DNA of 15,320 nucleotides from an uncultured Bacteroidales bacterium (GTDB lineage Bacteria; Bacteroidota; Bacteroidia; Bacteroidales; Paludibacteraceae). Made by a program: the position numbers and the translations under genes. Positions 1-7,481 of this stretch are shown here, in pieces (positions within the stretch are counted from its first letter, which is position 1; the number at the start of each line of letters is the position of its first letter). The stretch is taken from positions 1-15,320 of the forward strand of contig CALCGR010000134.1 of assembly GCA_937901025.1 (NCBI GenBank). Direction: 5' to 3'. Below the pieces are notes generated by a model that searched no databases, was not told the origin of the DNA, and was given only the letters and a program-made list of their open reading frames with translations.

Positions 1-136
1 CCATTCCGGTGCGCTTGTGTCCCCGATAAAGGATAAAATTCTGGCGTCCGTTCTGCAAGGAATAGGTATGCAGGATATTGGCCTTATCGGAGTGTTTTTG
101 GCAATGCAATACGATGATTTGGTCCGTTTTTAGCAT
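1..136 (-). CDS. recO: DNA repair protein RecO, N-terminal 45 codons (cut by window edge)
   Basis: RecO works with RecR in the RecFOR pathway, loading RecA on SSB-coated single-stranded DNA during gap repair. Only the start of the gene is visible: ATG at 136-134, open to the window edge. The peptide begins MLKTDQIIVLHCQKHSDKAN, followed by ILHTYSLQNGRQNFILYRGHK. This fits the RecO N-terminal OB-fold pattern (K-x-x-x-I-V-L-H-x-x-x-x-x-D, then I-x-x-x-Y-S/T and G-R-Q-x-F). No Shine-Dalgarno site is visible and the leader is A/T-rich, as expected in Bacteroidota. A good promoter lies upstream at 158-188. The gene diverges from rpmH. The family call rests on a short N-terminus, so it is likely but not certain. 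Confidence 0.75.
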   Translation of the reverse strand, partial: MLKTDQIIVLHCQKHSDKANILHTYSLQNGRQNFILYRGHKRTGM

Positions 137-157
137 GAAAATCAATAAAAAGTGGTG

Positions 158-188
158 CAAAGATACAAAAAAATTTGCATATATCAAA
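158..188 (-). promoter_or_regulatory. Bacteroidota-type promoter for recO
   Basis: Read on the minus strand, the -7 element is TATCTTTG (165-158) and the -33 element is TTTG (188-185), 19 nt apart. This matches the TTTG-N19-21-TAnnTTTG consensus of the Bacteroidota primary sigma factor. The -33 element lies inside the divergent rpmH promoter, so the two overlap. Confidence 0.7.
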
Positions 189-205
189 AAATTGTTGTAC
201 TTTTG
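174..205 (+). promoter_or_regulatory. Bacteroidota-type promoter for rpmH
   Basis: The -33 element TTTG (174-177) and -7 element TACTTTTG (198-205) are separated by 20 nt, matching TTTG-N19-21-TAnnTTTG. The inferred start of transcription would leave an A-rich leader of roughly 40 nt before the rpmH ATG at 251. It is likely to drive rpmH and perhaps rbfA and the genes behind it. Confidence 0.72.
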
Positions 206-250
206 CAGTCCATTTTGCGAAAAAAAGAATAAAATAAAACAAAAAAGATT

Positions 251-409
251 ATGAAACGTACTTTTCAACCTTCTCAACGTAAACGTCGTAACAAACACGG
301 TTTCCTCGAGAGAATGGCTACCGCTAACGGCCGTCGCGTCTTAGCTGCCCGCCGTGCCCATGGCCGTAAGCAACTGACGGTTGCTGACGAAGGTCGTCAC
401 AAATTTTAA
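251..409 (+). CDS. rpmH: 50S ribosomal protein L34
   Basis: L34 is a small, very basic protein of the large ribosomal subunit. The 52-residue product starts MKRTFQPSQRKRRNKHGFLE and contains the family signature (R-T-[FY]-Q-P-S, then H-G-F-x-x-R-M-A-T-x-x-G-R-x-V-L-x-x-R-R-x-x-G-R), ending in a Lys/Arg-rich tail. Length and sequence are typical of the complete protein. The start is fixed by the conserved MKRT opening and is preceded by an A-rich stretch instead of a Shine-Dalgarno site. rbfA begins 12 bp after the stop, so the two are probably cotranscribed. Confidence 0.97.
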   Translation: MKRTFQPSQRKRRNKHGFLERMATANGRRVLAARRAHGRKQLTVADEGRHKF

Positions 410-420
410 TTGTAGGTAAG

Positions 421-750
421 TTGCAAACTACTCGTCAACAAAAGATTGCTCGCCTGATCCAGAAGGACCTCAGCGACATCTTTCTTCGTTACGCTCGCAC
501 CATATCGTCCACTCTTATCTCCGTTAGTGAGGTGAGGGTGAGTCCCGATTTGGCTGTGGCGAACGTATACTTGTCTATCTATAGTCCCCAAGCTGATTTA
601 ATCCATCAAATAGAAGAAGATACGCCTAAGTTTCGCTTTGAGTTAGGAAACTTGGAACGACATCAGTTGCGTATCATTCCCGAGTTACATTTCCATCTGG
701 ATGAGACTTTGGATAAGATGGAGCGTATAGATCAACTATTAGGCAAGTGA
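421..750 (+). CDS. rbfA: Ribosome-binding factor A
   Basis: RbfA is a small KH-fold assembly factor that binds the immature 30S subunit and assists 16S rRNA 5'-end maturation; it is important for growth in the cold. The product is 109 residues and opens (M)QTTRQQKIARLIQKDLSDI, a strong RbfA N-terminal match. It continues with VSEVRVSPDLAVANVYLSIY, the family's strand-helix core, and ends near LDETLDKMERIDQLL. The chosen start is TTG at 421. No in-frame ATG lies between the rpmH stop and this codon, and the conserved TTRQxK block sits directly after it. A purine-rich taggtaag precedes it. Its stop overlaps the GTG of the next gene by 4 bp (GTGA at 747-750), which points to translational coupling. 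Confidence 0.93.
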   Translation: MQTTRQQKIARLIQKDLSDIFLRYARTISSTLISVSEVRVSPDLAVANVYLSIYSPQADLIHQIEEDTPKFRFELGNLERHQLRIIPELHFHLDETLDKMERIDQLLGK

Positions 751-1973
751 AAGCAGATCTATTTATAGCTTGGCGGTATCTCTTTTCTAAGAAAGGACAT
801 CAAGCCATTAACATTGTTAGTGGTATCAGTGTAGCGGCTGTAGCGGTGATTGCGGCCGCGATGGTGTGTGTGCTGTCCGTGATGAACGGTTTCGGGACAC
901 TGGTGCAGTCGATGTTCTCCAATTTTGATCCGGACCTGAAGATCGAAGCGGCGGAAGGTAAGTCTTTCCGTTTGAGTGACAGTATCTGTACCTGCCTCAC
1001 CGGGGACGAACGTATCGCCGGGTATGCACAAGAAGTTTCAGAAACGGCTTTACTCGAATACAAAGGTCATCAGATTCCCGCAATATTGAAGGGGGTAGAT
1101 GAACATTTTAGGCAGATAACAAATATCGATACGACCATTCGGTCGGGACAGTTCATCGTGAATGACGGGGCGTTTGAGCGCATTATCTTCGGTCGGGGTC
1201 TGGCGACTTTATTAGGCGTACATTCGTATTTTGTGGATGCCATTCATATCTATGCTCCAAAGCGTCAGGGTCAGATTAGTCTCATGCGCCCCGACCAGAG
1301 TTTTCATCAGGCAGTAGCGTTTGTATCGGGAGAGTTTGCGGTCAATCAGGCGCAGTATGACGACAAGGTGGCGATTATCTCCCTGCCCCTGGCTCGCGAA
1401 CTGTTTGAATACGATTCTACGACGGTGACCTCGCTGATGGTGAAGGTGCAACCCGGAGCCTCGGTAAAGAAAGTGCAAGCGAGGCTGAAAGCCGTTTTAG
1501 GGCCATCCTTTAAGGTGCTCAATCGCTACGAGCAACAGGAAGATTTCTACCGCGTCTTACGGATTGAGAAATGGCTGACGGCTCTACTGATGATGTTTAT
1601 CCTTTGTATTGCCGGCCTAAATATGATCTCATCACTTACGATGCTTATCCTCGATAAACAAGCGGACACGCTCACACTTTCGCACCTGGGAGCAGATACC
1701 ACACTCATTCGTCGCATCTTCCTTTACGAGGGGTTCCTGATTAATGGGTTGGGGGCTGTGATTGGTGTGGGTTTGGGTTTAGGCTTATGCGTGATGCAGG
1801 AGCAATGGGGATTACTTAAACTCGGCAACGGAACGGAGTATATCATCTCCGCTTATCCGGTATCGGTAGAAGGGTTGGATATACTCTTTGTATTAGCGGT
1901 AGTGGTGGTATTGGGTCTTGTCACATCGTATCTCCCGACGCGGGTGATGTATAAATCCGGTCATCGTGAATAA
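747..1973 (+). CDS. LolC/LolE-type ABC transporter permease
   Basis: The protein is a predicted inner-membrane permease of the FtsX/MacB fold. It probably belongs to the LolCDE machine that extracts lipoproteins from the inner membrane for transfer to the outer membrane. The 408 residues show the expected layout: a first membrane helix at about 22-47 (INIVSGISVAAVAVIAAAMV), a long periplasmic region at about 50-275, then three helices at about 277-300, 328-350 and 376-394. Between the second and third helices is the FtsX-type coupling segment ADTLTLSHLGADTTLIRRIF. The opening DLFIAWRYLFSKKGHQAINI resembles LolC/LolE starts. The start is GTG at 747, overlapping the rbfA stop by 4 bp. No ATPase (LolD) gene is adjacent. 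Whether it plays the LolC or LolE role, or belongs to another FtsX-type exporter, cannot be decided here. Confidence 0.82.
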   Translation: MKADLFIAWRYLFSKKGHQAINIVSGISVAAVAVIAAAMVCVLSVMNGFGTLVQSMFSNFDPDLKIEAAEGKSFRLSDSICTCLTGDERIAGYAQEVSETALLEYKGHQIPAILKGVDEHFRQITNIDTTIRSGQFIVNDGAFERIIFGRGLATLLGVHSYFVDAIHIYAPKRQGQISLMRPDQSFHQAVAFVSGEFAVNQAQYDDKVAIISLPLARELFEYDSTTVTSLMVKVQPGASVKKVQARLKAVLGPSFKVLNRYEQQEDFYRVLRIEKWLTALLMMFILCIAGLNMISSLTMLILDKQADTLTLSHLGADTTLIRRIFLYEGFLINGLGAVIGVGLGLGLCVMQEQWGLLKLGNGTEYIISAYPVSVEGLDILFVLAVVVVLGLVTSYLPTRVMYKSGHRE

Positions 1974-2862
1974 ACCCGATTCTATCTATAAGGACTACAA
2001 TGCCTACCTGCGTTTGGAACGCGGATTGAGTTCGCATTCGGTAGAGGCCTATGAACAAGACCTCGAGAAATTACGGCTCTATGCGGACAAGTATCATCTG
2101 GATATCGTTCAGCTTCAGCTATCGGACTTAGAGCAGTTTGTGTACGAGCAGTTCAACGGACAGTCTAATCCCCGTTCGCAAGCACGGATATTATCGGGTA
2201 TCCGATCGTTTTATCGGTTTTTGCTGTATAAGAATTTCATTGAACAAGACCCCTCGGAACTCTTGGCGCAGCCCCGGCGGGAGGTACATCTGCCCGAGGT
2301 GCTTACCTTAGAGGAGATTGATGCGATGATTGATCAGATTGACCTGAGTTCCAACGAAGGACATCGCAACCGCGCGATGGTAGAGATGCTCTATGGTAGC
2401 GGATTACGTGTAAGCGAATTGACGGAACTCAAACTCAGTAATATCTATCTTGAGGAGGAGTATATGCTCATCCTCGGAAAAGGGAGTAAACAGCGATATG
2501 TCCCCATCTCTGCGGAGGCAAAGAAATGGTTCCTTTTTTGGATGGAGGAGCGCGCTCATTGGCCCATCGACCCCAAAGCCACAGACTACGCTTTTGTCAA
2601 TCGTTACGGGCGTCCCTTGACGCGGGCGATGGTGTTTACCATCATCAAAACCCTAGCTGCAGCTGCGGGGATACATAAGGTGGTGTCGCCCCATACATTA
2701 CGGCATTCGTTTGCTACGCACTTACTGCAGAACGGAGCCGATTTACGTATCATTCAGCAGTTGCTTGGGCACGAGGACTTGGCCACGACGGAAATCTACA
2801 CGCACGTGGATGTACAGGATTTGCGGAAGGCTATTCTAACCTACCACCCGGCCAATCACTAA
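1966..2862 (+). CDS. xerD: Tyrosine recombinase XerD
   Basis: XerD is a site-specific tyrosine recombinase. With a partner Xer protein it resolves chromosome dimers at dif near the replication terminus, acting on the FtsK signal. The 298 residues have an N-terminal core-binding (SAM-like) domain at about 6-90 and a catalytic domain at about 110-295. The full catalytic set is visible: R148 (GSGLRVSEL), K172 (LGKGSKQRYVP), H243 and R246 (SPHTLRHSFATH), H269 (LLGHEDLATT) and nucleophile Y278 (TEIYTHV). Length and residue spacing match E. coli XerD closely. The start is GTG at 1966, overlapping the upstream permease gene by 8 bp. The XerD versus XerC label is less certain than the family, and no integron or phage feature nearby suggests an integrase. 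Confidence 0.92.
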   Translation: MNKPDSIYKDYNAYLRLERGLSSHSVEAYEQDLEKLRLYADKYHLDIVQLQLSDLEQFVYEQFNGQSNPRSQARILSGIRSFYRFLLYKNFIEQDPSELLAQPRREVHLPEVLTLEEIDAMIDQIDLSSNEGHRNRAMVEMLYGSGLRVSELTELKLSNIYLEEEYMLILGKGSKQRYVPISAEAKKWFLFWMEERAHWPIDPKATDYAFVNRYGRPLTRAMVFTIIKTLAAAAGIHKVVSPHTLRHSFATHLLQNGADLRIIQQLLGHEDLATTEIYTHVDVQDLRKAILTYHPANH

Positions 2863-5127
2863 TCATAAATCCAGATGAAGACGGAACCGCATCGCCCACA
2901 GCGGGGTGGTGGGGTCTTGTCGGTTCGTTACCCTCCAAACAGAATGGAGGTCGAGTACGCGCAAGATATTCCCTATGCCGCAGCCTACCTCGACATAAGG
3001 AGTATGGAACGGATTTGTTTCATCACGATAGGAAGCGGGGTCTAGGTTCGCCGCCAGTTTGAAGGTCACCAGTTCGCGCAAACGAAGGTAGCGGATACCG
3101 GGAATGAGGTTAAAGAGGATGCCTTGTCCGTTCCAAGAAAGGTGCAAGGCGCAGAAATGTTTCGCATTGTATTGTAGGTTATTCATAAGGGTAAAACGAT
3201 AGGGGTCATAGGCGTATCCTTGGTTCCCCTCAAAATGGTGAAGAAGGGTAAAAGGCACTTGTCCCAACGTAGTACCCAATTGCGCGACATAATCCAGTTC
3301 GCCACCGAGGCCTAAGTTCACCGTCTGCTTCACCATCAGCGTCAGTTTACCATAGAGGTTATAAGACCCGATGGGGTCCGTCATCCGTCCTTCGTTCCAT
3401 CCCCCGACTTCGGCACCGAGGAACACGACGGGATAGGGCCCGTACACATGAACACGCCTGAAATACGAATCCACTTTTCGTTCGCCAAAACCCAATCGGA
3501 CGATGCCACCAAAAGCACCGTAGTTAAACCCTTCGTTACCCAAACGCAAGTAAAGGTCGGTTTCAACATGGGAACTCCAATCGTTTTGGGTAGCGATTTG
3601 GAACTGCCGACGGCGGAGCATAGAGGAGGTGGCGTGGACATTGGAGTAGAGGGCTTCAAAGGCATAGGCGGTAAAATCCATAGTACCATAGCCGATGCCG
3701 TTCTCGCGCATGAGACGGGAGAAATCGTCCACCTCTTCCCAAACATAATGGTCGCGATATTCGATGGTGACAATATTACGTCTAAGGGTTGGTAGGTTCA
3801 CGTTTATTTTTCCCAATCCTTTAAACTGTTTATCTTTGAAGCCATAACTCACCGCCGCCTCTAAAGATACGTTTTTCCATAACCTCTCATTTGTACGCAA
3901 AGGGATGCCCACGCGTACTCCTTCGATTTGATTGACTTGCAGAATCTCTTGAATATGTCCAAAATCGAAGACCGTTCCCGTAGGTATATATCCGGTTGAA
4001 ATGATCTTAGCCAACCACGTGGCGAACACCACCGCTCCCCCTCCGCCTATCTGCTTTTCAATCTCTTCGCCTATCTGCCTTTTAGTTTCTCCGCCCATCG
4101 GCATAGCATTCTCTCCGCCTTTCCGCCTCTCAAGACGATGTCTTAACAGGACCGACGGCCACACGTGGCTGCTATCGCTCTTGATGGAGAAGTCCAACAA
4201 GGCGGTCACCTGTTCTTCCACCAGCAGGTTATCTTCGAAGTGCTGAAGAATACTCCCCCCGACAAGGTAGTTGACGGATGACTGCCGCGGTATCTCTGCT
4301 TCAATGGACCGTAAGCCCCAAGAGGCGGAATCAACCAGAAGGGAGCCGTTGAATGTAGCATAAAACGGGTTCTTCGTTTTAAAGTGAATCGTATAGGTTT
4401 TACGTCCCTCAACGAGACTGCTATCCACTAAGTAATAGTTATAATACGTCTTGCCCGCAGAGGCAAGAGGGGATAAGAAAGCCTTACCTACGATACCGAT
4501 CTCGTTATGGTAGAAATTAGGATGGCTATCGTCATGGATGAGGGCTTGGTAGTCCGTAGAGGAGAGAATAAACGCCTGCTCATCTTTGGGACCTATGGTT
4601 TCCCATCGGTCACGATACACCACCTCTTCCTCGCAGCGGTAGAGGGGCAAGAACGAATCGACAAGGTAGGGTTGCAGTTGTTTCCAGAGGTGGCGACGGA
4701 GTTGTTGGGGTGTGAAGTCACTGAGTCCCAACTGAATGCTATGGCGATAGGTAATGTCGGACGGAGTGTCATATGCCGTTCGATGGGCTCGCACGGAATC
4801 GATGACGGCAAGGGCGGGATTGAGTCCGGGGGTAATCAAGACCTCTTGTAGAGTCGCGGTTTTTTCGCGTAATCGGACATCGATACCGGCGGTGGTGTTA
4901 GGTTCGATAGGGAAGCGTTCGGTATAATAACCGATGGCGGATACCACAAGGGTACGTTTATGGTTAAAATCCGATTTGAGAAAGAACGAGCCTTCGGCAT
5001 TAGAGGTTGTACCCTCTTTTGTGGCGGCATAATAGACGGAGGCGTTAGGGATAGGTTCACCGGTTGCGGCATCAAAGATATCTCCGACGATGATGGTTTG
5101 CAACAATATGAAAAAGAGCATCCTCAT
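2863..5127 (-). CDS. DUF5686 outer-membrane protein with carboxypeptidase-regulatory-like domain
   Basis: This is a large envelope protein of a family common in Bacteroidota, with no defined biochemical role. The N-terminus (about 12-90) is a CarboxypepD_reg-like beta-sandwich (GDIFDAATGEPIPNASVYY, then TTSNAEGSF and SAIGYYTE). It is followed by DUF5686-type sequence (NPALAVIDSVRAHR; NFYHNEIGIVGKAFLSPL; YYNYYLVDSS). The C-terminal half is rich in alternating aromatic/polar strands, consistent with an outer-membrane beta-barrel ending MRFRLHLDL. The start chosen is ATG at 5127, which overlaps the upstream stop as ATGA; an in-frame TTG at 5145 would add six residues but lies inside the upstream gene. 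The predicted signal (MRMLFFILLQT) is unusually short. A 24-bp tandem repeat encodes a charged insert near residues 332-364. The gene abuts xerD tail to tail with no spacer. Confidence 0.8.
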   Translation of the reverse strand: MRMLFFILLQTIIVGDIFDAATGEPIPNASVYYAATKEGTTSNAEGSFFLKSDFNHKRTLVVSAIGYYTERFPIEPNTTAGIDVRLREKTATLQEVLITPGLNPALAVIDSVRAHRTAYDTPSDITYRHSIQLGLSDFTPQQLRRHLWKQLQPYLVDSFLPLYRCEEEVVYRDRWETIGPKDEQAFILSSTDYQALIHDDSHPNFYHNEIGIVGKAFLSPLASAGKTYYNYYLVDSSLVEGRKTYTIHFKTKNPFYATFNGSLLVDSASWGLRSIEAEIPRQSSVNYLVGGSILQHFEDNLLVEEQVTALLDFSIKSDSSHVWPSVLLRHRLERRKGGENAMPMGGETKRQIGEEIEKQIGGGGAVVFATWLAKIISTGYIPTGTVFDFGHIQEILQVNQIEGVRVGIPLRTNERLWKNVSLEAAVSYGFKDKQFKGLGKINVNLPTLRRNIVTIEYRDHYVWEEVDDFSRLMRENGIGYGTMDFTAYAFEALYSNVHATSSMLRRRQFQIATQNDWSSHVETDLYLRLGNEGFNYGAFGGIVRLGFGERKVDSYFRRVHVYGPYPVVFLGAEVGGWNEGRMTDPIGSYNLYGKLTLMVKQTVNLGLGGELDYVAQLGTTLGQVPFTLLHHFEGNQGYAYDPYRFTLMNNLQYNAKHFCALHLSWNGQGILFNLIPGIRYLRLRELVTFKLAANLDPASYRDETNPFHTPYVEVGCGIGNILRVLDLHSVWRVTNRQDPTTPLWAMRFRLHLDL
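4041..4136. repeat. Four-unit 24-bp imperfect tandem repeat inside the DUF5686 gene
   Basis: Units start at 4041, 4065, 4089 and 4113, exactly 24 bp apart, each opening with ctccgcc or cttcgcc followed mostly by yatc. The first two are most alike. On the coding (minus) strand they give eight-residue units such as TKRQIGEE and IEKQIGGG, so this array keeps the frame. The insert is hydrophilic and lies just before the predicted barrel region. Confidence 0.8.
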
Positions 5128-5993
5128 TGCGGTTTGCCACTGCAAGGATGTACCAACTGTTTACGGAAGAAATAGATACCAACGGCCGTAAGGGCGAGGG
5201 ATAGTAGGCCAACCCAAAGGGTATCACCCGAACCAAACGTATCCGCTAAGGCGGGATCCAATCCTGCCCAATCGAAGGCGTTATACATAATCACAGCAAA
5301 CGCGTTGTTGGTCGCGTGCATAATGATAGGCAGCCATAGACTCCCGGACCATAGATAGACGTAGCCAAACAATGCCCCGAGCAACATACGAGGAATAAAC
5401 CCGAAGAACTGCATATGAGCAGCGGAAAAGATGATGGCACCAACCCAGACAGCCACCTTTTTCTTATCAAAAAATGTAAAGAGGAGTCCGCGAAAGGTGA
5501 GCTCTTCGCCAAAGGCGGGCAGGATAGCTATCACAAAGAGATTGGCTACCAGTACCTCCATATTGGGAGCTTTGACAAACCCTTCGGTCAATTCGAGAGC
5601 CTGCTCCTCCATCGCACGCAACGAGGCCTCTAAATCCGCGAGGAAAGGAGGGAAAGTAATCGCATTGTTCCACACCGCCAACAGACTGATACCGGGAAAG
5701 GCGATGAGCATCAATAGGATCGCTGCGCTGTAGGACCACTTCGTTGTAGGACCGCTATCGCTGTAAGACCGCTGCGCTGAAAGGCCGAGGGATTGTTTCC
5801 AATCTTTTTTATACCATAGTAGGGCACAGAGGATGGGAGGAAGGATGAAGATGGCAACGGACTGAATGGCTTGCAGCCACTTAAGTGCGGTAATGGACTG
5901 GCCACCCCCCGCTAGTGCCCATATACCCATGGAAACTAACGCAAGGATGGCCATGATCCCTAACCATTCTACGATATGTAGAAGTTTTTGCAC
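5124..5993 (-). CDS. CPBP family intramembrane metalloprotease
   Basis: CPBP (CAAX protease and bacteriocin-processing, Abi) proteins are multi-helix membrane metalloproteases related to Rce1. In bacteria their substrates are mostly unknown. All three signature motifs are present (numbering from the chosen start): EExxxR at E163-E164-R168 (FGEELTFRG), FxxxH at H193 (FSAAHM) and HxxxN at H226-N230 (MHATNNAF). The 289-residue product shows about seven or eight hydrophobic segments. The start is GTG at 5993, 1 nt after the stop of the upstream CoA-transferase gene; a longer reading from ATG 6059 would lie inside that gene and is less likely. The downstream ATG overlaps this stop as ATGA. The loop at about residues 74-91 (AQRSYSDSGPTTKWSYSA) is encoded by a 16-17 bp tandem repeat and looks inserted. 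Confidence 0.87.
   Translation of the reverse strand: MQKLLHIVEWLGIMAILALVSMGIWALAGGGQSITALKWLQAIQSVAIFILPPILCALLWYKKDWKQSLGLSAQRSYSDSGPTTKWSYSAAILLMLIAFPGISLLAVWNNAITFPPFLADLEASLRAMEEQALELTEGFVKAPNMEVLVANLFVIAILPAFGEELTFRGLLFTFFDKKKVAVWVGAIIFSAAHMQFFGFIPRMLLGALFGYVYLWSGSLWLPIIMHATNNAFAVIMYNAFDWAGLDPALADTFGSGDTLWVGLLSLALTAVGIYFFRKQLVHPCSGKPQ
5723..5787. repeat. Four-unit 16-17 bp tandem repeat inside the CPBP protease gene
   Basis: Units begin at 5723, 5739, 5755 and 5772 with lengths 16, 16, 17 and 16. On the plus strand the common core is gctgtaggaccg, with variants tgtaagaccg and tgaaaggccg. Because the period is not a multiple of three, successive units are read in different frames, yet no stop occurs on the coding strand. 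Confidence 0.75.
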
Positions 5994-5994
5994 G

Positions 5995-7479
5995 TTACTC
6001 GAACTTGGTGTTGCGCATGTCACCCGATTTGAGAAACTCGCGGTGCATAGCCGACGCAAAGTCGAAGTTATGTGGCGTATGAGCCGTCTTGCACTTGCTC
6101 AAGTACTCGTTTAACATCGGACGATATTGAGGATCCACACAGTTATTGATAATCTCATGTGCACGCTCAATAGGACTCTTACCACGAAGATCAGCAATAC
6201 CATGTTCGGTGATGATAATCTTCACACTATGCTCACTGTGATCCACATGACTAACCATCGGAACGAAAGAGGAAATAGCTCCGTCCTTCGCGGTAGAAGG
6301 CGTGGTATAGATAGAGATATACGCATTACGGGTGAAGTCACCGCTACCGCCGATACCGTTCATCATCTTCGTACCACAGATATGGGTGGAGTTGATGTTA
6401 CCATAGATATCCGCTTCGATAGCGGTATTGATGGTAATCAAACCTAAACGACGGGCTACTTCGGGATTATTCGATATCTCTTGCGGACGCAGAACAATCT
6501 TGTCCTTGAAGAAGTCCATATGATCGATGATATCTTGCAACTTATCCGCACCTACGGTCAGCGAGCAACCGGAAGCGAACTTAATGCGGCCTTCCTTCAT
6601 CAGACCTACTACGGAGTCTTGGATAACCTCCGTATACATCTCGAAGGGCGGAATCGCCTTGTTCTCACCGAGCGCACCTAACACCGCATTCGCGATGTTT
6701 CCCACACCACTCTGAATGGGTAGGAAAGAGGCAGGGATACGACCCGCCTTCATCTCGTTAACAAGGAAGCGGGCTACGTTATCACCGATACGTTTCGTTG
6801 TTTCGTCGAGTTCGGAGAACTTACCCACCTCGTTGGGACGGTTGGTGCGAACGACAGCAACGATCTTCTTAGGATCGACTTTGATACAATCGGTACCAAT
6901 ACGATCCGACGGTTTATAGACAGGTATCTCTCGACGCAACGGAGGATCAAGAGGCTCATAAAGGTCATGCATGCCACGCATGGTGGCAGGCATAGCGGCA
7001 TTGAGTTCTACGATGATACGATCCGCCATCTTACAGAACGTAGGCATATTACCTACACCGGCAGTCGGAACAATCTCGCCATCCTCCGTCACCTCACAAG
7101 CCTCTACAAGGGCCACCGTCGGACGGGGCAGGAACCCGTAACGGATATCCTGCGCCAGTTCGCTAAGGTGCATATCATAGTAATGCGCTTGTTGGGCATT
7201 GAGTTCAGCACGTAAGTCCTTATTCGACTGATACGGGGTGCGGTGATTGATCGCGTGAGCACGCGCTAAAGCACCATCGCAACTATCGCCGGTAGAAGCA
7301 CCGGTATAGATATCAATCTTAAACTCTTTTCCTTCCGCATGCAGTTGCTCCGCCATATGGGCAATCGCAGTAGCCACATCTTTCGGGGCGCCGGCCGGTG
7401 TGAAACCGCCACAACCGACCACGTCACCGTTTTTGACGAACTTAGCAGCCTCTTCGGCTGACATAAAAGGAAGTGCCAT
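5995..7479 (-). CDS. Acetyl-CoA hydrolase/transferase family CoA-transferase
   Basis: This is a class I CoA-transferase of the Ach1/AarC/Cat1/ScpC group, moving CoA between acyl-CoAs and acids. In fermenting Bacteroidota the likely reactions involve succinate, acetate or propionate. The 494-residue length suits the family. Visible motifs are GGFTPAGAPK (24-33), SGVGNIANAVLGAL (257-270), the probable catalytic glutamate E284 in YTEVIQD, the oxyanion/CoA-loop GGSGDFTRNAYIS (377-389) and ITEHGIADLRGKSP (423-436), all intact. The C-terminus (NFDFASAMHREFLKSGDMRN) is also typical. The ATG start at 7479 lies 2 bp after the aldolase stop, so the two are surely one transcription unit. Exact substrates cannot be read from the sequence; succinyl-CoA:acetate or propionyl-CoA:succinate transfer are the main options. 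Confidence 0.92.
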   Translation of the reverse strand: MALPFMSAEEAAKFVKNGDVVGCGGFTPAGAPKDVATAIAHMAEQLHAEGKEFKIDIYTGASTGDSCDGALARAHAINHRTPYQSNKDLRAELNAQQAHYYDMHLSELAQDIRYGFLPRPTVALVEACEVTEDGEIVPTAGVGNMPTFCKMADRIIVELNAAMPATMRGMHDLYEPLDPPLRREIPVYKPSDRIGTDCIKVDPKKIVAVVRTNRPNEVGKFSELDETTKRIGDNVARFLVNEMKAGRIPASFLPIQSGVGNIANAVLGALGENKAIPPFEMYTEVIQDSVVGLMKEGRIKFASGCSLTVGADKLQDIIDHMDFFKDKIVLRPQEISNNPEVARRLGLITINTAIEADIYGNINSTHICGTKMMNGIGGSGDFTRNAYISIYTTPSTAKDGAISSFVPMVSHVDHSEHSVKIIITEHGIADLRGKSPIERAHEIINNCVDPQYRPMLNEYLSKCKTAHTPHNFDFASAMHREFLKSGDMRNTKFE

Positions 7480-7481
7480 GA

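Noticed and set aside
2..133. A plus-strand frame open from the window edge to a TAG at 131-133.
   Set aside because: It could be the end of a gene, but the minus-strand reading matches RecO and has a good promoter; both cannot easily be true.
1966..2862. Integrase of a mobile element.
   Set aside because: Length, catalytic spacing and operon position with rbfA fit a housekeeping XerD. No attachment repeats, tRNA gene or cargo is nearby.
4041..4136. Possible CRISPR array because of regular repeats.
   Set aside because: Units are directly tandem without spacers and lie in frame in a protein gene; no cas genes are present.
5124..6059. A longer CPBP protease reading starting at ATG 6059.
   Set aside because: It would overlap the conserved C-terminus of the CoA-transferase by 65 bp. 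The GTG at 5993 directly after that stop gives a normal membrane-protein N-terminus.
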